A stretch of DNA of 64,000 nt from Mauremys mutica (GCF_020497125.1 NC_059075.1:58051321-58115320), one strand, 5' to 3'. Positions 12,721 through 26,217 are shown, counted from the first letter of the stretch. Notes: generated from the letters alone by a model not told the origin. Program-made: numbers and translations.

Positions 12721-13750
12721 TTAATACACTGATTATAGAAAACAGATGTAGCCATCCAGGGACGTGCTAAGAATGACAGTAGAGTTAATCATAAAAAACC
12801 CTACCTATTTATAAGAGTTCCTGTTCTATTTCATAAAACAGTACACATTTTTCTTCTATTCCAGCAATGGATAATTTTACTCATCCACCAATACCCAAAC
12901 AATGTTATCTTCACTGCAAAGTCAAGAGCTCATATTAACAGCAAACGCAAACAGAATTTCACTGCTAATTCTAAGTAAAGGTTCAATATTTTAAAATGAA
13001 TTTTCCAGTCACTGTACTGAGCATATTTAATGATCCACTCCTTTTCCAGATATTAGCTGCATGCTAGCATAATGATGCAGAAGACCAACAGACTTTCACC
13101 TCCAAGACCATACCCCAACCTCAGACCAGACCAAAATCATTCAGATAAGGTGCTACAATAGTTAAAAAAAATTAATCTCTCTCATTCAGATATAAAAAAG
13201 TAGAAAAAGTCACTCTTTCAATTATTGTTTGTTCCATTTATAAGTGTGTATAAGGAATATTCACAAACACATTTTTCCTTTATAACTCAATTTCTGCTGC
13301 TTTTCCCTCACATACTTATTGCTCCATTTAAAGCTCAAGAGAAGAGGGTAAAGTGCTTTGTGAAGAAATAACAATGTATGTTGATGATGAAAACACAAAA
13401 TTAAAATCCACCCGTGAATGCACTTCTAGATGTCCAAAAGGATAATGTTTTTCCCCAAAGACTGCAGGGTTAAACATAACATTCCTAACTTGAAATATTT
13501 CTTCATCAAGTCTCAAAGAAGAAAAGATGTTTTTCACTTTTGGAAATACAGTTCTAATTTAATCAAACAAATCACAAAAAAAATTACTGGGTGATTCAAC
13601 TTATGAAGCATGCCACAAAATTTGACACACAGTTTACTATACTCTGAGATTTTCATACTATAGAGAATCTCAAACCTACGCTAACATGTACACTAACTCC
13701 CACTTGCCAAAGGCTCTCTGTAAAGCTGACGGCAGTGAGAGAAATAGAAT

Positions 13751-15376
13751 GGTTATTTAACTTACAGTAAACGTGGGCATTCAAGATGTTTTGTCCACAG
13801 GGATCCCACTCTAGGTGCACATGTGCCCCATGCATTCCAGATCAAAGCCTTTGGCCAGCAGCATCCACTGAGGCCACATCTGCATATCCTCTCACCCCTA
13901 CTCCTCTGCACCCAAGGCATTAAGTGTAGAGCACAGTCCCGACCCACAGTTTGAGAACCGCTGCAGTATCCCAAAGCTAAAAGACTCTGCAGTAAGCAAG
14001 GAAATAGGACAGGTCATGGGATCCATCTTAAAATACCACAGTTAATGTAAAGTAAGTTACCATTCTTTGTATATTTGTCCACATGGACCCCTCTCTAACT
14101 TACTGGCCAACAGTTCTCTCTCTAGGAGGTGGGTGCCAGGAGTCCTATTTAAATACAAATTGCAGAACTTCCCTACCAAACTGGGCACCAGATCTAGTGG
14201 CTGCAACCCTCAAATAGAGCTGAATAAAAGTATTCACTAAAATCCAAGTGGCTGCCCTGCAAATTTCTGATATAAAATGTTCCCCAAGCATGACAAAGAG
14301 GGTGGTTGGGCCCTAGTAGAGTGTGCTTTAATATGAGACTGTAAAGCTAATTTATTTAGTTCAGAGGAGATCTTAATGCAATCTGAAACTCATTTCAGGA
14401 GTCTCTGAGTTGGATTAGCCTGCCCTCTAGACCTGTCACCAAATGCTACTAATAGCCTAGGTGACTTATGGAAAAGCTTTGTTCTATGGAACAAATAGTA
14501 GAGTAGAGGACTGCCATCAAGACACTGAGCGTGTGAAGTTTTGTTTCTATAGAGATCAAATGGGTTTGGAGAAAAACACTGGAAAACATATATATTGATT
14601 CAAATGACACTACTTTGGGTAAGAATTTAGGATGGTGAAAATAGTATAGGGGGGGTCCTGCCCTTAACACCTGAATCACACTCACCCTTTGAGCAGAGGT
14701 AACAAAAATGCTTCCTTGATAAAGAGGTGGTAAAAGGAGCATGATGGTAAAGGCTCAAAAGGAGGAGACCTATTAGGGCCAGGAGTACAATATTTAGGTT
14801 CCCAGGAGGGGAAAAGTCCCTCAGTGGGGGGGAAATACATGGATCAGACCTTTCAAGAACTTAATATAATAGGATGTGGGAATATATAAATGTTGAAATG
14901 GAGGGCAACAGCCAGATATCCTGGCTACACAAACCCTACCCAAGATAAATTAAAGTCCTAAATGTTTCAAAGATAATAGATAATCCAGAACAACAGGAAT
15001 AGATGTCTCTATATCTTAAAGGTCATGTTGTGTAGCCCAGAGCAAAAATAGCAGAAAAAGCATTTAGAAGGCCTATCACTTGAGGACACTGCCAGCTCAC
15101 CGGAAGGGTGGGACTTGAAGCATGGTGACTTTGCCTCAGCCATGAGATCAATGCCACAGTATCAATGATCCTAGGGGTTTTCTATTTTATTTTATTTTTA
15201 TTTTTTGCCAGTAGGCTAAATTAAAAAAAAAAGTTAAGTACTAAACTAGCTAACTCTGACAGAAGCAAGCAGGTGGGCACTGCTAAATTCTGTCTTGCTG
15301 CCATGACTGGGGTGCATGCACATCTAGAGTGGGATCCATGTGGACACATATTTGAAGAACAATTACTTTGATTACC
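13751..15376. mobile_element. Long non-coding element with about 80-bp inverted ends (1.6 kb)
   Basis: The left end (13751-13835) contains TTGTCCACAGGGATCCCACTC and TGCACATGTGCCCC; the right end (15305-15376) contains the same sequence inverted (GGGGTGCATGCACATC, AGTGGGATCCATGTGGACA). A third, internal partial copy is near 14072-14095. The interior has no open frame of note, so this is a non-autonomous DNA transposon or inverted-repeat element of a class I cannot name. Confidence 0.55.
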
Positions 15377-16835
15377 CCTGAAGTTTTCAAAGAAAATACA
15401 GGATTTGTTAATATGAGGAAGCAGTGAAAAACGTAAATCATCATGCAGAATGGAAAAGGCACTTTTGCCAGGAAAAGTAATCTTCTTTGCCTTCTCTTCT
15501 ACTTCCTCAGTACAAAGATGGGAGTCTCGATTCTCTGGTGTGTCTAACTCCCAGTGAGTGTATCCTGATTCTTTGCCTCACCTCACCTCAGCCCCTCTCA
15601 GGATAAAGCACGCTTAGGACTGCTTTAATATGCAGCAACTGACTTTGTGCATTGCTATTCTGTACCCATGAAAGTTCACAGACTCAGGGCTGGGGTAAGG
15701 TAATATAGGAGCCAGCTCTACTAGCTTTACGCTCACTGGGGACTCCACCATGTTATGGAATCCTCCAGCTGAGTGTTTCCAATCAGTCTCCACTCAGTTT
15801 GTACTCTGTCAGGCAGTGAAAAGGGAGCACAGTGGAGCAAAGAAATTGCTCAAGAGCCAGTCAGAATAAATAAGGGGAGAATGGGGAGAGAATGTAAATT
15901 AGTACCTACCTGTAAATAATAGGGAGAAACATATCTCTGTATAGTAGACACCGTTAAGCAAGTTAGAGGGACACAGCAATGTCTGATAGTTTTGTTGCAG
16001 TATACAGGCAGCTAAATTTACCTACCACCCACTTGGGTAACTTTTCCACATTCTGCCCATATATGTAGGTACTACCTCAGAGAAATAATTGAAATGCAGA
16101 AATGATAAGGTGGGAAAAATTCTATTGCCCAGAACAAACAAGATCTCATTGCAACCTGAAAGTTGAAAGGACTTCTCAATTACAATAATCTGGGTTTCCA
16201 CTAACATTATTAAAATAGAAATAAGTAAATCTTACAACTTCAGCATTTAGCAAGCACCTCAAAATTTGGTTAGACCAACAAAATACTTTCAAAGACTTTA
16301 TGCAATTGTGTACAATTCTATTGCTTTTACAAAGATTCTAGCTCTGCTAAATTAAAATATAGAAACAGTACTGCAGATAGGTGCAGATATACTTTTTTGT
16401 TCATCACATAACTCAGAAGCAACAAAAGCTCACAAGGAGCAGAATACTTAGGGATCAAATAATAATTCTACTGTGCAGAAAAACAATTTTTTTAAATAAT
16501 AGAAATAATGACAGGACTTGATAAGCTTTTTCCTGACTTTTCTAGTGCTGACAAGAGGGTCAGAGGAATAATCATCCCAGACTACAAAGGAACAGTTTGT
16601 TTTTTCTAAATTAGTATAACAGAAAAAATAGGGACTAAAAATACTTCTGACATACTAAAAATATTACATATAAATTGTATATAAAAATGTTTGCTGATAC
16701 CACAGCAAATATAAAGAAATTCAGAATGAAAACAGGTTACAGGATATAAAACATGATAAACTCTAAATTAGATTTAAAAAAAAATGTAAGGTGTTCCCCC
16801 GGGGGTACGTGAATGGTCAATAAACAGTCAGAAAC
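15377..16835. other. AVEN intron 2 sequence, nothing recognised
   Basis: AT-rich, no gene and no clear transposon end. The minus-strand frame at 16022-16207 has no recognisable similarity. Confidence 0.45.
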
Positions 16836-16968
16836 CAGAAGAGGAGTACTTGTGGCACCTTGGAGACTAACAAATGTATTTGAGCATAAAATTTGTTAGT
16901 CTCTAAGGTGCCAAAAGTACTCCAGTTCTTTTTGCAGATACAGACTAACACGACTGCTACTCTGAAAC
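16836..16968 (+). mobile_element. Penelope-like element 3' end, foldback copy
   Basis: The right half reads as the family tail (TTAGTCTCTAAGGTGCCA, GCAGATACAGACTAACACG, CTACTCTGA). The left half repeats part of it inverted: arms of about 33 bases (GGAGTACTTGTGGCACCT and its partner) around a 15-base loop. Flanks are an 11-bp duplication CAGTCAGAAAC at 16825-16835 and 16969-16979, so the inverted structure inserted as one unit. Confidence 0.8.
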
Positions 16969-18705
16969 CAGTCAGAAACTAGATTATTTTGTTTTAAAAC
17001 AGGTACAAAACAAGCAACTTCAGTTTCTAGTCATTGGTTTCTCAATCTTTATGAATACAAATATAACTGGCAACTTGTGAATTCCTACCATGCTGTAAAA
17101 CCGAACGTTTTATAATGCATACAATACTGAAATTATAATTTTCAATAACATACAATTAATTTAATAATCAAAAAGGCATTATAAGAACGTGATCATATTC
17201 ATGTCAATGCGTTACTTTAATTTAAAAACCAGTTTAAGCAATCCTTGAGTATTTTTCATAAGCAATTCAGTGTACAGTTAAAGATCATCAAAGTTTATGA
17301 GCCCAAAATACAATCTACTTTTTCCCTTGCATCTCTTTGAGAACTCCATATCATTATTTTGTAAGGTTGTTTTTTTTTTTCCTCAAAGCAAATATTTCAT
17401 TTGCTTCATTGGTGTTTCTTTTTACAAAAAAAAAAAAACAACAACAACAACGCCAGCAGAACAGCCGTTGTGACATGCCCTATATAATAAACTGGTGTCT
17501 ATGCAAAATGAAGGACAAGGAATTGGTAAGTATTAAAAAGAGTACTACACAGATCTTAAATTTCAGCCATTTAGAGAATTCACAAACCAAAAAACATGTT
17601 AACAATATAATTTTAAACAATACAAGTTGTTAGAAACTTAGTTCTTTGTAGTTTAGCTCTAAAAGTACACAGCACAAAAGAGAGATTTCTAACTGTAGTT
17701 TTAATACTATCACATAAGAAAAATGATGAAATAACATTACAATTTTTACTTAAACCCTAAACTCATAGGCATTCAACACCACAGACTAAATCATGCTAGC
17801 AACAATTGTTACTAACATGGTTCCCTGCTCAGTATAAAGAAAGATTATTTTTTTCCTGAAAGCCATGTCATAACAGTGTTATTTAACAGTACTACCTGTT
17901 CCAACAACATTGAAATATGTTTTAGGTAAACCAGTGAAGGAAGCCAGGCTAGCAAAATTGGCCATTAGCATGGTTTCAGCCTACTATGAACAAAGCCTCA
18001 GAGGTAAGCTGCCTCTCCATCATGCCCAGGTATTCTAGAGTATAAGATTTATTATTCTAAGATACCTGCTAATAGGACAGTAGCCACAAGGTCTTGTCAA
18101 AAGGAAGAGTGAAGATTAGACAAATTAAGCTCTGAAATAAGATGTACAGATCTCATTTTAACTAGACAGTGTTTGTTGCAATGTTGAGTGATCAAACTAA
18201 AGTAACTGGTTTAAAAAAATGAATAAAACTTGTAATTCAAGGCCTGATCCTGCAATCCTCAGTTAGGCAAAACTATTGATTTCTATGGGACTTCAGCACA
18301 AGTAAGGACCACAAGGTTTGGTCCTTATGTATTTATTGTAGAACATTCCGAAGTTGTCCCTGCTGCCTATAGCTGGCAATTCTAGGCATAATGAATCTGC
18401 ATGTTAGTTTTCACAGCTTTTTCAAACCGTCCAGATAGTGCGTAATCTTTTACAGACCCTTCTACACTAGCACAGTTGCTCATCAATAAATTCATAATGC
18501 TGACTACCCCAAATGAAACAGGCATGGAAAACTCTTTCTGGAATAATTTTAAGTGATCCTAAACCCAATACTGGATTTAGTCAAGTGCATACAAGTAGTG
18601 TTCCAAGCACTGTTCCAGAACCAAATCTAAGAGCTAAAGCTAGAGTTATGATGAAAAATGCAACTCATACATAACCAATACTTTATGTGATTTTCTCATC
18701 CTTAC
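16969..18705. other. AVEN intron 2, exon-proximal part
   Basis: AT-rich sequence with an A-run followed by (CAA)n at about 17425-17450 and an old interspersed repeat at 18241-18325 (GGCCTGATCCTGCAATCC) related to 44659-44779. No gene seen. Confidence 0.45.
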
Positions 18706-18898
18706 CTGCTGAGCTAAGCAGAACACTGAAGTCCGTTCCCCTCTGAGATTCTCCACTTTCATTTTGTGTCTCTTTCTCAGCACCTTCACCTTCGTAACGA
18801 TTCCAGTTGGAGACTATCTTTCTTTTTGAATAGCCTCTCAGTTCATCCTTTTTTTCTTCTTGTGATTCAGGATCATCATCATCATCATCATCATCAGC
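18706..18898 (-). CDS. AVEN: AVEN exon 2
   Basis: The 193-base exon lies between an acceptor (ATGTCACAG, exon starts at 18898) and a donor (AGCAG then GTAAGG, exon ends at 18706). It encodes A, eight Asp from a GAT run, an acidic stretch, then the conserved AVEN core with YSKRKIVSNW, NESGESQRGTDFS and VLLSSAG. These blocks match the human protein nearly residue for residue. The exon begins in phase 0 and ends after the first base of a Gly codon. The frame also runs upstream to an in-frame ATG inside the intron; this is not the start, because exon 1 supplies MQAERG. Exons 3 onward were searched for below 18706 and not found. Confidence 0.93.
18870..18895. repeat. GAT/ATC trinucleotide run inside AVEN exon 2
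   Basis: Eight GAT codons (minus strand) encode Asp8 directly after the exon 2 acceptor. A short uninterrupted trinucleotide run of this sort is prone to length change. Confidence 0.9.
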
Positions 18899-21157
18899 CT
18901 GTGACATTTAAATGATGAGATAAATAAGATTCATCCAGCATTTAGCTTTTATACAAACATCTTCTGGATCCTCCACCCAAAATATTAAAGCCTGTACACA
19001 CAAATAGGCAGCTCTAATTTTGGGTCATGGAATCATGACATGGAAGCGGTCAAGAGCCACTGCGATATACCATGATGCCAATAACAGGAAATGTTTATGT
19101 ACACATGTTCCACTATTTTGTATGAGCGTTAGGTAAATTATCTTTTCCCTCCTCTTAATCCCAAAGCATCAAATAAAAACTCTAAAACAAGTTTAGGGAA
19201 CTACCTCTTTTTTTAGTGATGTGGTACCAGATCTGCATTGCTAGGAGCTAGTCCACAGCTATGATTTCAATAAAATAAAGATCCAATGTCCACCTGCCAC
19301 GCTAACTGAGGAGAAGCCACCTGATCAATTCCTCTAAATTGAATGGTTTGCTATGCGCAAGCAAACGTTTTGGGCTGAAATACCCAATATATAATCCATT
19401 CTAATACCCACTATTTAAAGATGAGGAGACATATTTCAATAGTAAACCATGCCTGGGCATGCTTTAGTAAGGTATTATTGCATTTTTTGGTTGGCTGATG
19501 GCCCTTGGCCAAATACACCCAATACAAATTGCCTTTACTATTGTTGCTTATCACTTCATTAAAGAATCTTCCAAAATTCAGACAAAGCAGACCCACCTCA
19601 GGCAACTCTAGCACCATAATTAGCTACCATACACAGAGCTGTCTGTACCATTTGTTCCTGTCAAGCCATAATCAAAAGACGACCCTATGCTTCTTACTCC
19701 AGCCATGCCAGTTTCCAGAAAACTAGAATGGATTTAATTTCAGCTGAAAAAGGGAGATAACTCCAAATGAGATTCTATTTTTCAGGGTCTTTTTCCATCA
19801 GCTACTTTAAATACCTAAGTAAGCGCTCAAGTAAGCAGCGCACTGAAGTTAACATTTCATTTTGAGCTTTAAGAAATAAACCACAAAATTATCATGGTGT
19901 TAATGGGAGAGGTGCAGCCTAATTCTCTAGGTACGAGGCTGAAATTTACCTTTGAATGGATAAACTTTAAAAAATATAAATTTAGACTATTTACATTTCC
20001 AATATAGTGCTTCACAGAAGTAATAATACATACAATAATATACACAAATAATACATTAGCATGGTCTAAAAAAGGTTCTGCCACTAATTACATTTACAGA
20101 TTCAACATTCACATTACTTTAACGTGTATTTTTATCTTCAAAACTACTGCTGATTTTATCAAATACATATATTTTTAAATATTCCTTTTTCTGCTCAGTG
20201 ATGCTTTAGAGACTAGATTTACTTATTATTTCTATGTGGTGGCTACCTTTCTCCATTAGTACAGTAATTACCTAAGATATACATCCATAAATATAAACCT
20301 CTTTCTTTCTACTTCACACTTTGTTCTCATCTATCTATTCAGAGTGACTTTATCATCATCTTTGGCATCATAACATTGAAATGAGAGATTATTTTTAACC
20401 TTGGTAGCAAGAAGACATCAGTATTAAATGTGTCCCCTAAATATACAGAATATCCAATAATCATACAAGTTAAAACAAAATCTAAGAACTACCTTAAAAG
20501 GTCAACTTTTAAATAATGTGACCTTAAGCAAGCAAACAAAAAAATTTATCTTTACACTTTTTTAAAGCAATATCTCCAAATAGCTGCAACTTTAAAGGCT
20601 CACCATCAGCTTGACATCTAGTCAGTTTGAAAAATGAATTTAAAGTAGTTTCAATACCACATTTGCCCCCAAGTTCCCAGTCAATTTTATGGGCTGTTTT
20701 TTAGTTATATTTCCCTTTTTTTTTTTAATTTTCTCTTATTTACTGTGTTAAAGACACACACAAACAATAGGAAAACTAAATTAATGTACATAAAGTTATC
20801 AAATGTACAACGTAACAAAAACAGAAAAAACAAAGAAAAATATTTCTCGCTCTAATCTCAGTAGAAACAAGTTTACATGTTAATTTAACAAAAATAGGAA
20901 GAAAAATTCAGACAGAAGAGTGATTTTTTAGTTTACAGTGTTCCTTTAACTTGTTAAAAAATATTATCATGAATATGTAGCTTATCAATGATGTTGGTCT
21001 TCAATCCAGAATGTTACTATTTATCCCCAAGATAGATACAGGGGTTGTGTATGCAAACACTTTGTAGCAAGCTGGGATGTAAATCTACCTGACACTAGCC
21101 TGCAGGACACTAAATGCGCTTTAATCCACTCCTGTTTCAAAGCAAGTGTCTTTCTAG
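18899..21157. other. AVEN intron 1, nothing recognised
   Basis: AT-rich, no recognisable gene. Open frames at 19411-19726 overlap on opposite strands and have no known similarity. Poly-T at 20718-20727. Confidence 0.45.
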
Positions 21158-21417
21158 GGCTATGTCTATACTGGCAATTGAATGACAAAACTTTTGTCTT
21201 TCAGAGATGTTAACCTCCCCCTCCCCCCGAAAGACAAACGTTTTGCCGCAACAAGCACCAGTGTGAACAGCACGTTGTCAGCAAATGCCGCTAGTTGGGG
21301 GTGGAAGTTTTTTGTTGGCAGGAGAGCCGACAAACAGCGGCTTCACTACACACTTTTAGCGGCCTGGCTGTAGCGACACAGCCATGCTGCAAAAAGCTGT
21401 GTAGTGTAGACATAGCC
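21158..21417. mobile_element. Harbinger-like MITE (260 bp)
   Basis: The left end GGCTATGTCTATACT pairs with the right end AGTGTAGACATAGCC. Flanking trinucleotides TAG and TGA do not match, so no target duplication is shown. Non-coding. Confidence 0.75.
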
Positions 21418-24062
21418 TGAGGAAGCCTCTGCGACTTTTGCAGCTGGGATTGGGTGAGGAATGGTATTAAAAAACACTAGTCACGCAATCCCAAGAAATA
21501 AAGCAGAAAATTAGGCTATGCTCAACAGGCAGTGGTTATGGCAGCTGAACAAAACAAAAAAAACCTACATCCTGCCCCTTTAAGGACTAAGCCATGTCGA
21601 CAAAGCTCTCCAAAGGTCCGTACATGGGGGATGAAAATGAGCCAGGCTTGCCTCAGGCTCATCAACTGCACAAGAGCTTGTGCTATTTCAGAGCCCACTT
21701 GCCCAAGAGCATCTTTCATTTCCCCTCAGACCCCATCATCCTTCTTCCAAAAGGGAGCGATTAGTGTCACTGATTCCCCACCTTTGATCCCAACCTACTC
21801 CTTTGCAAATCCTTGTGAAAGTGGCAGACAGCTGTGGACAATTTGTAGCAAAGCAGGATAACTCTTCCCATATTCCCCACGGTACAGACACCCCTTCACA
21901 CACAGATTTTGCACACTGAGTTGGGAAAGGTATGGCGGTTGAGAAGAAAGCAAAAACAGTGCCAGACATTTGGTTCAGCCACTTTCTTACAGACAAGCTC
22001 ATACTGATACCTATCCTTTACGAATGAGGGCCCTAAAATAAATGGAATATGGTTTCCAACTAGACGATTCTCTGGAACCAGCACTCTCCTCTTGACTGGA
22101 GCCTAAGTATTGAGTTTTGGCTCAATCCATGAGCAAAAAGGAATGGAGAAAATGTAACAGCAATCCATAACATCCTGTCTGTACTCAACCACTCACCAAG
22201 GGGCAGGCACATAGCCATAGCACACTTGGTGTGCACACATACACTCACACTCAACAAACACTGTGAACTCAAGACTTTTTAATACAACTTTGAAAATTAA
22301 AGAGAGATCTTCCAAATGGGAATACATTATTTTAAATAGTTGTATTCAATAACCTATAGAAGTTGTCACTGTCCCTCTTAGAATCCTCTTTATATTATAC
22401 TACTGAGAGAAGACTGAAGCATTTTATCTGTCTTTCTAGGTACTTATATGTTCCCCGCTCTTCCACTATAGCTTGAGTATATTTCCAGTTTCTCTTTCTC
22501 TGGGCATTTCTGTTCTTCCTCCCTATTATATTGCTGATATACTTTATTTTGTCCTTCTCTTGCTTCTTTTATACCCTATAGTACTTTTTCCTCATTTTCT
22601 TTTCCAACTTTTGCAAAATATGAGTACTGTAATTGATTTTATGCTTTTCCTCTTCTGACTTCACTCTATCTGCTCTCAGCACTATCCATATATACTAATC
22701 TCCTGTATCATCTTTCCCTGTTTTGTGCAATTATTACTTCTTTAAAACTCCTTGCAACCACATTCATCATGTGCTATTTTTCTCCTTGACACTGCAATTG
22801 CTCTGTACTCTACTTTAAATATTATGCCCATCAGAAAGTTTCAGGTTTCCATAACCCTTTTCCCTTTATTTCATCCAGTTATAAGGCATTGTTAGTATGT
22901 CTGGATTTTCCAGTGGTAACAATTCTATCCATCCACAAACACACATAGATTGCATGATGTAGTTAGCAGTATAGTTACCCAGGCAAAAGGTTTACAAACT
23001 GGATTCCTATTGATTATGTATATAGCACTATGCTTATAAACTTTACATTTATTTATAGAAAGTGATTCAAAATAGGTGAAATTTGCTACATGAAGAACAC
23101 GCTGCCCCATAGAACTTACAATATAAAAACATCTGTCTCAATAAATTCAATACAAATACAATACATTGTTGTCTCACTGTTTCCTTGTGCTTCCCCATCT
23201 ATCTGTATCCATCTGATGTCTCTGATCTTATACTTCAACCATAATATCTTTTGGGCAGGGGCTGAATTTCTTTTCTGTATTTCTACAGTGCCTAGCACAT
23301 TGGGGTCCTGGGTCTATGACTAGGGCTCCTAGGCACTATGATAATACTAACAATATTAAAACACTAACAACACAGAAAGTGGCTTATGATCTTAATACTT
23401 GTAATGTTTCATGGAATAAAGTGGGCAATCACAAGCTTTTATGAAGGAAGGTAAGTAGGGAGGTTGGTTTGTATTAATTGAGCAACTGTTCTAAGCATGA
23501 ATAGAAACACAAGAGGTACATTAATAGCACAGCAACTTAAATTCCTCTTGGGAAGCCATATAAGCTTTTAATTTAGTGCGCCAAATTCATTCCTGGCATA
23601 GTGATACTGAGATTAATAGGGTTATATCAGGATGATTTGCCCCAAAATGAGTAACAACACAGCCTCAAAAAAAATCCATTTTCACGAGGGTGTTCATTAA
23701 AAGGTATTTTTCCCTTAAATCCAGAAATGTACAAGAGAGTCCTCAAATAACTTAATTTTCTCAATCACAAATTAAGTCAAGTAGATTTGTAACCTTTAAC
23801 GATAACACTGTATATAACAAATCAGACAAAAGTCTTATCCTAGTCTTTTGAACTACCCTACTTATATCTCCTGGACATACATTCTGCCCTTTTGTCTTGC
23901 AAGCAGATTAAGAATTCATGAACTTTTAAACTAACAAGGGCAAAGGGCACTTGTGTAATATGGACAAATTCTGCACTGTACAATATGTGAAGCCAAAACA
24001 GAATGCACACTCAGAATGATGGTAGTTCAAGCAGACCTGTATTAATTTTACACTGTATAGAT
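21418..24062. other. AVEN intron 1, one old MIR/L2-type fragment
   Basis: The fragment at 23236-23345 (TTTGGGCAGGGGCTGAAT, CAGTGCCTAGCACATTGG, GGGCTCCTAGGCACTA) belongs to the same old family as 4550-4640, inverted. Pyrimidine-rich sequence at 22440-22720. No gene recognised. Confidence 0.45.
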
Positions 24063-24665
24063 CAGTGGTCACCAACCAGTAGAAGCGGTTGACTGGTCGA
24101 TCCACGAGCCTCTACCAATCGATCACAATCTCTGGCCACTAAATGTCCTGCGGTGCAGCAGGGCTAAGGCAGACTCCGTACCTGCCCTGACCCCTTAGGG
24201 GCCGCTCCTGGAAGTGGCCAGAACACCTCTGCTGCCCCTGAGGGGAAAAGGGGGTTGGGGTCTCCATGTGCTGCTCCTGCCTGCAAGCAGTGCCAATTGA
24301 CCGGGAATGGGGAACTGTGGCCAACGGACTGCATGGGTATGCCGGCCAATTAAACTCTGCTGCTGGCCAGAGCCCAAGCCTCTGCTCCCACCCCGGGTGC
24401 AGCAGCCGGGAGGGACCACGAGCACGGGGCCGGCAGCGGAGCCCCCGGGCACAGGGCCGGCAGCCGGGACCCTGGTCACAGTGGGAGCCGGTGGCGGGTG
24501 GTGGAGTCCCCGGCCAGGATACCCAGCTCCCGGGCAGCGGAGCCCCGCATAAAACGTGGGGGTGCTGCAGCACTCCCCGCACCCCAAGTTCCCCAGTTAA
24601 ATGTTTAACCGATAACATTTTAATCGGTTACATGGTTACTTTTTTTAACTGCTATTTACATCCCT
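24063..24665. mobile_element. GC-rich composite of hAT-type element ends
   Basis: The left edge CAGTGGTCACCAACC is a hAT-like terminus. The right edge TGCTATTTACATCCCTA, preceded by ACCGATAACATTTTAATCGGTT, looks like the end of another hAT family. The GC-rich interior (GCCGGCAGC units) gives long spurious frames on both strands. Confidence 0.55.
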
Positions 24666-24930
24666 AATTTAGACTCCACATAAATACAGGACAAATATGG
24701 GGCATAAGCAAGGATAGAAAATAGCCCTAAAACCACAGCGATTAAGTGGTTATCTGCATTTCACACTTCTTGTACAGATTTTCAAAAAATAAATGTAAAT
24801 GATTAAAATATTTCATAATATGGTTGTCATATTTTAGACATTTTTCACAGAGGAAAAAACGTTTTATAATGGTACCTCGCAAAACACCTCTGTGAAGATA
24901 TAACAGGCTGGTAGCTTACCTATTTAGAAC

Positions 24931-25405
24931 CATATGTGCTGACTCTGTGGGTGCTCCGGGGCTGGAGCACCCATGGAGAAAAATTGGTGGGTGCTTAGCA
25001 CCCACCAACAGCTTCCCACCCCATCCCCCGCCCCAGATCACCTCCGCTTCTGCCTCCTCCCCTGGGCATACCGCGTGCCCGCTTTTTCCCCCTGGCTCTC
25101 AGCGCTTGCACCGCGAAACAGCTGATTCATACGGCAAACGCTGGGAGGGAGGGAGGGAGGGAGAGAGGGAGCGGGGAAAAGGGAGAACGCGGCGCGCTCG
25201 GGGAAGAGGTGGATGCGGGGCCGGAGCGGGGATTTAGGGAAAGGGTCCAATAGGGGCAGGGAGGGGTCAGAGTTGGAGCGGGGACTTTAGGGAAGGGATT
25301 GGAATGAGGTGGGGCAGGGCAGGGGTGAGGAAAGGGTGGAGTCGGGGCGGAGCCAGGGCAGGGGGCACGAGCACCCACCAGCACCGGGGAAAGTTGGCGC
25401 CTATG
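24931..25405. mobile_element. hAT-type MITE, GC-rich (475 bp)
   Basis: The ends CATATGTGCTGACTCTG and, inverted, CATAGGCGCCAACTTTCC are flanked by a perfect 8-bp duplication TTTAGAAC (24923-24930 and 25406-25413). It contains a subterminal hairpin GTGGGTGCTCC...GGAGCACCCA and a (GGGA)n run near 25142-25165. No real gene. Confidence 0.9.
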
Positions 25406-26217
25406 TTTAGAACCCCATTTTTACAAGAAGACATTGTCACACAAATATAGAGATTGATTTTATATAAGTCAAGTAAAATCTACTTTGGACTAAAATGCGA
25501 CATACAACTGAAAACCTAGAAATAGGTTGAAATGTGTGGTTGAAAATAGTTTAGTAATTTAGTGACAAATGGACAAGTAAATCAAGTATTTTGACCTATT
25601 TCTAATCACCTCCACCATGATTCGTACAGGAAATTGCCGACTGATAATGGCTAGGCAGGTGGGCAGCAGGGATTACGGATATCCATTTTAGGGTTGTTTT
25701 CATATATGCATAATTAAGCAAAAAACAAAACATTGAGTCAAGGCCTAGATCTACAATGAACATCATATAGGCCGACCCCTGCACCTGCAGGATTAGGGCA
25801 AAATTGTACATACAGCTAGTTTATGTAGCCACATTCCTATAACTGTCAACCTCATCTTCTATTCATTAAATCCACTAGATAAATCTTGTCTTAATATACA
25901 CTCTAATATTGGAAACACTTATATACAAGTAATCTCACTGAGAGATACTCAGCAGGCCTGAAGTAATTTTCACATTGTTACATAAAATCTAAAATTGAAC
26001 TTTTTGCTTTCAAGTTTACCAGTTTACTCACACAACTGATGGCAGTGTCTCGCTTCTCAAGTAAAATTTCAATTCTTTTTTTTTAATGAGTGTAAGTGAG
26101 GAGATCCTACCCCATCAAGTACTTACTGACCTTGGGGAAATTGTACAGGTCTAGATGCCTAGTTTCACTTTTTCCACAAACCACCATTAAAATTTTTGCA
26201 GTTCCCAGCCCATATTG
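25406..26217. other. AVEN intron 1, nothing recognised
   Basis: AT-rich intronic sequence without a recognisable element. Confidence 0.4.

Larger units (their letters stand above)
1..18705 (-). other. AVEN: Probable AVEN intron 2 (partial)
   Basis: No sequence matching AVEN exon 3 (SFSQF-type block) or later exons was recognised on the minus strand below the exon 2 donor, so the rest of AVEN should lie left of the window. A short exon could have been missed by eye. Confidence 0.6.

Noticed and set aside
1..18705. AVEN exon 3 to 6
   Set aside because: Looked for the conserved FRFAEEKEW and LELPL-type blocks on the minus strand and found none; a short diverged exon cannot be excluded without alignment.
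24139..24667. Several overlapping frames of 61-159 residues on both strands
   Set aside because: GC-rich interior of a repeat composite; no similarity and no splice context.
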